This document shows, one piece after another, positions 1-4,677 of a DNA stretch of 8,224 nucleotides. The translations under genes and the position numbers were made by a program. The notes beneath the pieces were generated by a model that was not told the origin of the DNA, made no database searches, and saw only the letters and a program-made list of their open reading frames with translations. The stretch comes from an uncultured Bacteriovoracaceae bacterium (GTDB lineage Bacteria > Bdellovibrionota > Bacteriovoracia > Bacteriovoracales > Bacteriovoracaceae). Location: assembly GCA_937952395.1 (NCBI GenBank), contig CALFYV010000200.1:1-8224 (forward strand). The letters run 5' to 3'. Position 1 is the first letter of the stretch; each line of letters opens with the position of its first letter.

Positions 1-168
1 TCAAAAATTGTTAACCTACATCCCATTATCGTTGTTATTAGTGTTATCGTTGGATCCCAATTTGCGGGTGTATTAGGAATGGTAATTTCTATACCGGTTG
101 CCGCCTTGTTAAAACTCATTTTTAGTGAAATATATCGAGAAATTTACCCAAATTCCTTAGAAAGTTAG
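1..168 (+). CDS. AI-2E family transporter (PerM/YdiK-like), C-terminal fragment
   Basis: Frame 1 is open from the window edge and ends at TAG 166-168, giving about 55 residues. They form a hydrophobic segment with the pattern LHPIIVVISVIVGSQFAGVLGM followed by ISIPVAALLKLIF. This matches the conserved end of AI-2E/PerM family membrane proteins, where an LHP motif starts the last pair of helices and a G-x-x-G-x-x-x-(A/S)-x-P-x-A-A motif closes them. The family comprises inner-membrane proteins with about eight helices; some are reported exporters of autoinducer-2 or Na+/H+ antiporters, but the substrate cannot be told from this piece. The 5' part lies outside the window. The gene runs toward bamD with 56 bp between them. 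I am fairly sure of the family and have no basis for a substrate. Confidence 0.75.
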   Translation, partial: SKIVNLHPIIVVISVIVGSQFAGVLGMVISIPVAALLKLIFSEIYREIYPNSLES

Positions 169-170
169 AG

Positions 171-186
171 ATTTTATAGATAAAAT
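171..186 (+). terminator. AT-rich hairpin just after the AI-2E gene (weak terminator candidate)
   Basis: ATTTTA (171-176) and TAAAAT (181-186) form an inverted repeat around a TAGA loop, followed by TTT. There are no G-C pairs in the stem, so it is at best a weak terminator. It overlaps the -35 part of the sigma-28-like promoter described next, so the symmetry may be coincidental in AT-rich DNA. Confidence 0.2.
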
Positions 187-207
187 TTTGACGAGTTCCG
201 TCGATAA
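181..207 (+). promoter_or_regulatory. Sigma-28 (FliA) type promoter upstream of bamD
   Basis: TAAAATTT (181-188) and GTCGATAA (200-207) are separated by 11 bases. The enterobacterial FliA consensus is TAAAGTTT-N11-GCCGATAA, so 14 of 16 positions match and the spacing is exact. The predicted start point, about seven bases after 207, would leave a leader of roughly ten bases before the bamD ATG at 225. This fits with the absence of a visible Shine-Dalgarno there. FlgM, the sigma-28 antagonist, is encoded in this same window, so the organism should have the sigma factor. No acceptable sigma-70 pair is visible at this place. This is inference from sequence match only. Confidence 0.5.
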
Positions 208-224
208 ATGTTAGTTTTGACTTC

Positions 225-995
225 ATGAAATTCCTTACAATTTTACTGGTTTTTTGCATAGTTTTTTCCTGTTCTCATGAAAAACCAACTGGTAAAACAG
301 AAGCGGAAGTTCTTTACAAAGAAGCCAAGCAGTTATCAGAAGACGGCCATTACCTTTTAGCTACAGAAAAGTTAAATAAAATTAAATCCGAGCATCCATA
401 TAGTTTTTATGCTACCCCTGCTGAGCTCTTACAGGCAGATGTTTATTTTCTCCAAGAAAGCTATGTTGAATCGGCAGCGGTATATTTACTATTTCGAGAT
501 ATGCATCCCAAACATGAAAGGCTTGATTATGTGATTTATAAAATAGCGGAATCCTATTATATGCAAATGCCAGAGACTTTTGACCGAGACTTGGCGGCAG
601 GACACCAAGCTATAAAGTATTTTAAAGAACTCCAAGAAAAATATCCAAAAAGTGAGTACATCATAGATGCACAAAAGAAAATTAGCTATTGTGAAGAAAT
701 GATCATAAAGAAAGAAAAATATATCGCAGATTTCTATTATAAAACCAAAGTTTTTGATGCCGCTAGATTTAGATATTTGGATATTATTAAACAGTTCAAC
801 GCTCCCGCGCTTAGAAATCACGCCATGGTTCGTGCTGTCGAGAGCTCATTTTTTATGTCGGATTTTATTGGTTGTGTGAAATTTGCAGATGAATTTGAAA
901 GTTATTTATCAGGAAAGGATAAAGATAGTATTGTAAAAACAAGAGCAGAGTGTAAAAATAAACTAACAACATCTAAGCAAGAGGTGCCATCTTGA
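225..995 (+). CDS. bamD: BamD-like outer-membrane assembly lipoprotein
   Basis: This 256-residue lipoprotein matches BamD, the TPR subunit that works with BamA to insert beta-barrel proteins into the outer membrane. Residues 1-15 are a lipoprotein signal peptide, with Cys16 in a V-F-S-C lipobox. Ser at +2 favours outer-membrane sorting. TPR-type helices follow: residues 26-58 (YKEAKQLSEDGHYLLATEKL, then HPYSFYA), 62-97, and the BamD signature around 100-122 (LDYVIYKIAESYYMQMPETFDRD), with YPKSEY at 140-145. The helix at 160-190 (ADFYYKTKVFDAARFRY) corresponds to the BamD 'YY...g.y.AA..R...v' repeat. Length is normal for the family (about 240-290). The ATG has no clear Shine-Dalgarno. An ATG at 208 is in another frame and closes at TGA 226-228. 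The stop codon overlaps the start of the next gene. The likely flagellar-type promoter in front is unexpected for a normally essential gene. Confidence 0.88.
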   Translation: MKFLTILLVFCIVFSCSHEKPTGKTEAEVLYKEAKQLSEDGHYLLATEKLNKIKSEHPYSFYATPAELLQADVYFLQESYVESAAVYLLFRDMHPKHERLDYVIYKIAESYYMQMPETFDRDLAAGHQAIKYFKELQEKYPKSEYIIDAQKKISYCEEMIIKKEKYIADFYYKTKVFDAARFRYLDIIKQFNAPALRNHAMVRAVESSFFMSDFIGCVKFADEFESYLSGKDKDSIVKTRAECKNKLTTSKQEVPS

Positions 996-1726
996 ACCAA
1001 TTTAGTATTGATCAACTTTTACAAAAAGGTAAAGAGTGCTTTGAGCGAAAAGAATTCAAAAAAGCTCAATATATTTTAAATGAGGTTATTGATACAGATC
1101 CATACAAGACAGAAGCTTATTTTATTCTTGGAAATATTTTTCACATGAAAGGAGAAATAGGCAAGGCAATCAAAGCTTTTCAAAAGACCTTGGAGTTGGA
1201 CTCAAATCATACAGATGCCTCTATCAGTTTATCGGTATTACTAAATGATATTGGTCGCTATGAAGAGGCTCAGAAGGTATTTGATAAGGCCAATAAAAAA
1301 GTCAAATCAACTAATATTGGAATTGAAGACTCACATATCAATAATAAATTTTCTCAAAAACATTACGAGCTTGCGGAACTTTACTTTTCTTATCAACGCT
1401 ACGATGAAGCTTTATTTGAATATAATAAAGCGATTGGTTTGGCCCCAAATAATTTAGAGCTTAGAATAAAGCTAGCCAAAGTTTATTCTAAAAAAGGCTT
1501 TATTTCTAAAGCCTTTGAAGAGCTAAAAAAAGTCAAAGCAGAATACCCTGGATATGTACCAGCCAGAATGGCATTGGGATTACTTTATTATGGTAATGGA
1601 GATGTGCTTGAAGCTCAAAATGAGTGGCAAAATGTTTTAGCGCTAAGTCCTGTTAACGAAGAAGCCAAAATGTATCTAAACCTTGCCAGAGAAGCCACTG
1701 AAACTAGTCTTGGGGTTGAACTATAA
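992..1726 (+). CDS. TPR-repeat protein, coupled to bamD
   Basis: The product is a soluble protein of 244 residues made almost wholly of tetratricopeptide repeats, with no signal peptide or membrane segment. Repeats fall at about residues 7-40, 41-74 (AYFILGNIFHMKGEIGKAIKAF, then LELD), 75-104, 123-156 (HYELAELYFSYQRYDEALFEYNKAI), 157-189 and 191-224. A polar linker at about 104-120 divides them into two groups of three. The start is TTG at 992, overlapping the bamD stop as TTGA. GAGGTG (981-986) lies five bases upstream, and no better in-frame start precedes the first repeat. The four-base overlap implies translational coupling to BamD. TPR arrays bind peptides or proteins, so a scaffold partner is likely. 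The specific function is not recognisable; it could serve envelope assembly or be a linked but unrelated adaptor. Confidence 0.85.
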   Translation: MNQFSIDQLLQKGKECFERKEFKKAQYILNEVIDTDPYKTEAYFILGNIFHMKGEIGKAIKAFQKTLELDSNHTDASISLSVLLNDIGRYEEAQKVFDKANKKVKSTNIGIEDSHINNKFSQKHYELAELYFSYQRYDEALFEYNKAIGLAPNNLELRIKLAKVYSKKGFISKAFEELKKVKAEYPGYVPARMALGLLYYGNGDVLEAQNEWQNVLALSPVNEEAKMYLNLAREATETSLGVEL

Positions 1727-1744
1727 AAATTTTTTTAACCATTG

Positions 1745-1769
1745 CAACTGTAAAATGATTTTACAGTTG
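1745..1769. repeat. Perfect 12-bp inverted repeat, single-base centre
   Basis: CAACTGTAAAAT (1745-1756), G at 1757, then ATTTTACAGTTG (1758-1769), a perfect dyad of 25 bp. No T-run follows on either strand, so it is a poor intrinsic terminator. The centre is about 138 bp upstream of the predicted sigma-54 start, a usual distance for an activator site. A protein-binding palindrome is my preferred reading. Confidence 0.6.
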
Positions 1770-1771
1770 TA

Positions 1772-1800
1772 TAGAAAATGTCCTCTGTCTTGATTTTCTA
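1772..1800. repeat. 8-bp inverted repeat with 13-base spacer
   Basis: TAGAAAAT (1772-1779) pairs with ATTTTCTA (1793-1800). Both this dyad and the neighbouring one at 1745-1769 carry AAAATG on the left arm and TGATTTT on the right. They could therefore be related half-sites for one regulator, although AT-rich sequence makes chance similarity easy. Confidence 0.4.
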
Positions 1801-1814
1801 ATCCACGCTAACAT

Positions 1815-1857
1815 ATTGAAAATATTCAATTTTAAATCAGGGAACCACTTGGTACCC
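1815..1857. repeat. Two further short dyads upstream of the sigma-54-like promoter
   Basis: ATTGAA-AATA-TTCAAT (1815-1830) is a perfect six-base dyad. GGGAACC-ACTT-GGTACCC (1840-1857) pairs as GGG/CCC and ACC/GGT with one A-A mismatch. The second has the only GC-rich stem in the intergenic region. It ends ten bases before the -24 element, so it could be an operator or an RNA hairpin. I have no family assignment for it. Confidence 0.35.
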
Positions 1858-1867
1858 ACAAATTATG

Positions 1868-1884
1868 TTGGCATGTTAGATGCA
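1868..1884 (+). promoter_or_regulatory. Sigma-54 (RpoN) type -24/-12 promoter
   Basis: TTGGCATG (1868-1875), four bases, then ATGCA (1880-1884). The consensus is TTGGCACG-N4-TTGCA. The invariant GG (1870-1871) and GC (1882-1883) are exactly 12 bp apart, and 11 of 13 consensus positions match. The predicted start point is near 1895, giving a leader of about 28 bases that contains AAGGAG. It is well placed to drive only the secreted-protein gene at 1923. Confidence 0.55.
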
Positions 1885-1922
1885 GGCGTAAAATAATAAT
1901 TTTTATTATCAAGGAGAAAATT

Positions 1923-2435
1923 ATGAAATCGTTCTTTTTTTTATTTATGATTGTTTTTTCAGTGACTTCATTTACCTATGCACAAAGCAATGAGAGCTTC
2001 ACTTTCAAGGCTTCTGATGTAAATTTTGTTCATACAAGCTTTGGAGCAAAAAGTTACTGGCATACGGTGAAGTTATTTATTAAGGAAAAACCAATTTTTT
2101 CAAAATCTATGGGCGGTACACCACAAAGTTATGGCCAGGCAGTTCACTGGGCAAAACGTTTTGAAATAAAACTTCTATCCTATCAAAGTACATCACCGGA
2201 TCAAATTATTAAAATTGTTATTAATGATAGTGACACTAATCCTCTTCTCATATTTTCGCAAAATGAAATCGCAGATCAAAGCGTTAAGGCTTTAAAGCAA
2301 GAATTAAAAACGATAAAATCAGAAAACGAACGTAATAAATTCTTGGTTGATTCATTGAGAAATGTTCAAACAAAACAGGCGATCATGACTGAAGAATCAA
2401 CAGTGTCAGGGAGCAAAATATCTAAAGTGCAGTAA
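1923..2435 (+). CDS. Secreted/periplasmic protein of unknown function
   Basis: I do not recognise this 170-residue protein. Residues 1-20 form a Sec signal peptide: Lys2, a Phe-rich hydrophobic core, and a T-Y-A cleavage site before Gln21. The mature part begins with about 90 residues that look like beta-strands (FTFKASDVNFVHTSF, VKLFIKEKPIF, IIKIVIND, PLLIF). The helical tail at about residues 117-152 is charged and heptad-like (VKALKQELKTIKSENERNKFLVDSL), probably a short coiled coil, and is followed by a polar end. There are no Cys residues and no catalytic motif I can name. The start is firm: ATG with AAGGAG six bases upstream. It appears to be a single-gene transcript between a sigma-54-like promoter and a strong terminator, which suggests conditional expression. 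Confidence 0.8.
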   Translation: MKSFFFLFMIVFSVTSFTYAQSNESFTFKASDVNFVHTSFGAKSYWHTVKLFIKEKPIFSKSMGGTPQSYGQAVHWAKRFEIKLLSYQSTSPDQIIKIVINDSDTNPLLIFSQNEIADQSVKALKQELKTIKSENERNKFLVDSLRNVQTKQAIMTEESTVSGSKISKVQ

Positions 2436-2471
2436 TTTAGTGATAACATTTCGGTTTGAATTTTAATCCAT

Positions 2472-2501
2472 AAAAAAAGCCCTAGTTTTGAGGGCTTTTT
2501 T
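2472..2501. terminator. Bidirectional intrinsic terminator between convergent genes
   Basis: AAAAAAAGCCCT (2472-2483), loop AGTTTTG, then AGGGCTTTTTT (2491-2501). The GCCCT/AGGGC stem is extended by A-T pairs and flanked by A and T runs, so it can end transcription on both strands. It serves the secreted-protein gene (stop at 2435) and fliW (stop at 2530). Confidence 0.9.
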
Positions 2502-2529
2502 ATTTTATCTAATTTCTTAATTTTAATGA

Positions 2530-3087
2530 CTATTGCTCTAAAATATTTGTTTTAGAATTTTCTTGAGAATTGCTAGTGGTTTTATTCTCATTTTTTTCCT
2601 GATTAAGCGATACAGTTGTTCTTCTGCTGTCATCAGAAGTGTATCCAACGATATAACCTTTCAGTTCTTTGTACATTTCATGGGTCAGGGACAGTTTGCT
2701 ATCTTGAAGCACAATTTGTCTGGCCATTCTCTTTTGGTTATTGATAACGATTGGTGCTTTTAAATTCGCAGACATTTTTGAAATATCACTAGGGATGGTT
2801 AAGATAGTATAAATTTTTGCCCCTGCAGTATCTTGAAGTTGAATGCTGTTTAAATCCGAGGGTAAAAGCTTTGCTACGTAGTCAGGTTTGAAAATTTTTG
2901 GTTCGATAATAGGAAACGCAATAGAGCTATTTTCAATTGATTGTAACCAAAGAATTAAAGTGCTATCACCTGGATCAACAATGAAAAATTTTCTTAAAGA
3001 CTCAAAACCAAGTATTCCCTCTGGGAATTCCAGTATATCTTCTTTCCTAACTTCCAATTCTCCGAATCTTGTTGTTGAAGTTTTCAC
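2530..3087 (-). CDS. fliW: Flagellar assembly factor FliW (CsrA antagonist)
   Basis: FliW binds CsrA and relieves its repression of flagellin translation; free flagellin in turn titrates FliW. The family signature is clear: F-P-E-G-I-L-G-F-E at residues 21-29, the hydrophobic strand FFIVDP (34-39), LWLQS (46-50), and NLKAPIVIN (108-116) near the end of the core. The start is GTG (3085-3087) with GGAGGG just upstream. At 185 residues it is longer than the usual 130-155. The excess is a polar C-terminal tail from about residue 150, rich in Ser, Thr, Asn, Lys and Glu and probably disordered. It lies 88 bp downstream of csrA and is the last gene of the flagellar cluster, ahead of the terminator at 2472-2501. 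Identity is firm; the tail's role is unknown. Confidence 0.93.
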   Translation of the reverse strand: MKTSTTRFGELEVRKEDILEFPEGILGFESLRKFFIVDPGDSTLILWLQSIENSSIAFPIIEPKIFKPDYVAKLLPSDLNSIQLQDTAGAKIYTILTIPSDISKMSANLKAPIVINNQKRMARQIVLQDSKLSLTHEMYKELKGYIVGYTSDDSRRTTVSLNQEKNENKTTSNSQENSKTNILEQ

Positions 3088-3175
3088 AATTTCCCTCCGA
3101 GACGCATGACAAAATAAGCGACCCTCATTATTTATTGATGGTAGCAGTCAAACATATAGAAGATCAAGAAGGAAA

Positions 3176-3406
3176 TTATTTCTTTTTAAGTTCTTGGTCT
3201 AGTTGCATCAATTGCTCAGGTCCGGACTGAGACGCTGCGGTGTTCTGATCTTTGATCGCCTGATAGACTTCTTCTCTGTGAATTTTAGTTTCCTTGGGAG
3301 CCTTAATACCTAATCGAACTTGTTTACCTTTAATCTGAACTACAACTATTTTGATATGGTCATCTATGGCAATACTTTCCCCAAGCTTCCTTGTTAGTAC
3401 CAGCAT
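3176..3406 (-). CDS. csrA: Carbon storage regulator CsrA (RsmA), translational repressor
   Basis: CsrA is a small dimeric RNA-binding protein that recognises A(N)GGA motifs, usually over ribosome-binding sites. The 76 residues begin with MLVLTRKLGESI and continue through KGKQVRLGIKAPKE to HREEVY. The RNA-contacting residues Leu4, Arg6 and Arg44 are all present. Residues after about 55 form a polar tail (NTAASQSGPEQLMQLDQELKKK) longer than in E. coli CsrA (61 residues). Such tails are common in FliW-dependent CsrA proteins, where the C-terminal part contacts FliW. The start is ATG 3404-3406 with AAGGA six bases upstream. It is transcribed away from flgL after 140 bp and followed by fliW. The B. 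subtilis order is flgL-fliW-csrA, so the two genes are swapped here. Confidence 0.95.
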   Translation of the reverse strand: MLVLTRKLGESIAIDDHIKIVVVQIKGKQVRLGIKAPKETKIHREEVYQAIKDQNTAASQSGPEQLMQLDQELKKK

Positions 3407-3412
3407 TCTCTG

Positions 3413-3419
3413 TCCTTGT
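3413..3419 (-). promoter_or_regulatory. CsrA-type motif ACAAGGA over the csrA Shine-Dalgarno
   Basis: On the - strand, ACAAGGA (3419 down to 3413) is an exact ACANGGA CsrA core. The AGGA within it is also the ribosome-binding site, six bases before the csrA ATG. Binding there would block CsrA translation, which is autoregulation as known for E. coli csrA. I see no clear hairpin presenting the motif. Confidence 0.45.
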
Positions 3420-3457
3420 GCTTTGTGTCGCCCTTAATTAGAGACACTTCCATAATG

Positions 3458-3499
3458 CTATACTCGAGCATAGATATTCTTAACTGTAAGGAATGGCAA
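3458..3499 (-). promoter_or_regulatory. Possible csrA promoter with overlapping palindrome
   Basis: Reading the - strand, TTGCCA (3499-3494) and TATCTA (3476-3471) are 17 bases apart. The -35 matches five of six positions and the -10 only three of six, so the promoter is weak unless activated. A 16-bp near-palindrome CTATACTCGAGCATAG (3458-3473; one unmatched pair) overlaps the downstream end of the -10. It could be an operator. The 140-bp gap between flgL and csrA, within an otherwise tightly packed cluster, supports a separate csrA-fliW promoter somewhere here. Confidence 0.3.
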
Positions 3500-3546
3500 G
3501 ATAAAACTGCTCGTGGGTCTATATTTATAGAGAAATAAACAAATTA

Positions 3547-4668
3547 CTATCTAATAAAGTCGAGTAGACTTTTGTTGATAGAGGCTGAGCTGGCTTTATA
3601 TGTCGCCATTAAAATATTGTTTTGCTTCGCAATATTTGAAAAGAGGTCAGCTACATCTGCATCTTCAATTTTTGATTTATACTGCTCGTTTAATATTTTA
3701 GTTTTTTCAATATTTTGTTCAGAGTTTGCAACCGAGTTAGAGAGTGCCCCTACGCGGGTTCTTAGGGTGACAAGTCTTTCGAAGTGACCATCTAATTCTT
3801 CTAATAATCCCTGAATCACGTCTGGATTGTTGGCCAGTAGTGCGTTTTCTAGTGTTTGTAGATGATCAAATAAACTTTGTCTCTCACTAGGTTCATCATG
3901 TATGGCACTTGTTAGTGGCATCATATCGCTTGGTTTTTCGCCATCTTGAGTTTTTTCTATGCTTTCATATTTTTCACTCAATACATCAGCGGGTCTCCTA
4001 TCAAGAGGATTTGTAGATGTCTTGGCCAGTTCAGGAGCTGAGTCCGGATCTTTTGAAAATTCTTGAATGTTTTCAAAAGGGGTATCATCAAGAGGCTCTT
4101 TTGTTGAAAGAGAGCGATCAGCAGTTTCGTAAAATAATTCAGCGCCATTCATATTAACTGGAATAAAGAAATCTTTGGAAACTTCTAAGTTAATTCGACC
4201 ATTATCTCCGTTGTATTTTCCACTGGCATCAAATGGTCTAGTTAAAGTTTTGAAACCGGAGAAAATATAACGATTACCAACTCTTCTATTAGCAATACCA
4301 AGTGCTTGTGTTCTTAATTGTGAAATTTCTTTCGAAACTGCTTTTCTAACATCTGGATTGTAAATATCCGAAGACTGGCCAATGGCAATTTCCTTAGCCT
4401 TCATAATAAGTTCGGTCAAATCTTCAATAGCCTGTTCAGTGTATTCTAGGTACATTTTTGCGTAGGTACTGTTTCTCGTATATTGGTCATTATCAACATT
4501 AACTGAGCGCAGGGCCATCAGTTCTACGTTACCAACAGGATCATCAGAGGGTTTTTGAATACGCTTGAGATTAGATCCTTTGATTTGCAAATCTTCTAAA
4601 CGTGTCTTGGCTTTTCCGATGGAAAAGTTAATGGCATTTGACGCACTATTTTCTGATACTCTTGCCAC
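3547..4668 (-). CDS. flgL: Flagellar hook-filament junction protein FlgL (HAP3)
   Basis: FlgL forms the second junction layer between the hook, FlgK and the filament, and is exported by the flagellar type III system with FlgN as chaperone. The N-terminal helical region (residues 1-140) has the flagellin-like signature: LKRIQKPSDDPVG (34-46), then IANRRVGNRYIFSGFKT (125-141), which is diagnostic of FlgL. The C-terminal helix (about 305-373) has DVADLFSNIAKQNNILMATYKAS, ending LLDFIR. The 373 residues exceed the roughly 300-317 of well-known FlgL proteins, mainly because of an acidic, Pro/Ser-rich stretch at about 185-258 between the beta domain and the C-terminal helices. The start is GTG (4666-4668) with TAGGAG six bases upstream; that motif includes the flgK stop codon. 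The gene lies nine bases after flgK. Confidence 0.94.
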   Translation of the reverse strand: MARVSENSASNAINFSIGKAKTRLEDLQIKGSNLKRIQKPSDDPVGNVELMALRSVNVDNDQYTRNSTYAKMYLEYTEQAIEDLTELIMKAKEIAIGQSSDIYNPDVRKAVSKEISQLRTQALGIANRRVGNRYIFSGFKTLTRPFDASGKYNGDNGRINLEVSKDFFIPVNMNGAELFYETADRSLSTKEPLDDTPFENIQEFSKDPDSAPELAKTSTNPLDRRPADVLSEKYESIEKTQDGEKPSDMMPLTSAIHDEPSERQSLFDHLQTLENALLANNPDVIQGLLEELDGHFERLVTLRTRVGALSNSVANSEQNIEKTKILNEQYKSKIEDADVADLFSNIAKQNNILMATYKASSASINKSLLDFIR

Positions 4669-4677
4669 TATTTACTC

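Larger units (their letters stand above)
1727..1922 (+). other. 196-bp intergenic region packed with inverted repeats
   Basis: No ORF is convincing here. The region holds four successive dyads (1745-1769, 1772-1800, 1815-1830, 1840-1857), then a sigma-54-like promoter (1868-1884), a small AT hairpin (1893-1909) and a strong ribosome-binding site AAGGAG (1911-1916) for the gene at 1923. The dyads lie between about -150 and -38 relative to the predicted transcription start near 1895. That is where binding sites for sigma-54 activators normally sit. Some of them may instead shape the 3' end of the bamD-TPR transcript. Confidence 0.6.

Noticed and set aside
188..216. TTGACG (188-193) as a sigma-70 -35 for bamD
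   Set aside because: The hexamer 17 bases downstream is TTAGTT, a poor -10. The overlapping sigma-28 pattern fits far better.
489..821. Open frame of 110 codons antisense to bamD
   Set aside because: It has low-complexity Phe/Ile-rich translation, no ribosome-binding site, and lies entirely within a clear gene. The other antisense frames in fliW, flgL, flgK, flgN and flgI were rejected for the same reasons.
1745..1769. Perfect dyad as an intrinsic terminator of the bamD-TPR transcript
   Set aside because: No T-run follows on either strand and the stem is AT-rich with no usable loop. It is kept as a protein-site candidate instead.
1893..1909. ATAATAA-TTT-TTATTAT hairpin in the leader of the secreted-protein gene
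   Set aside because: It is made only of A-T pairs and is expected by chance in this composition. It does not mask the ribosome-binding site.
3092..3098. GGAGGGA before fliW as a strong CsrA site
   Set aside because: It is essentially a consensus Shine-Dalgarno. The flanking bases do not match ACANGGA and no hairpin is seen, so it is mentioned only as a possibility.
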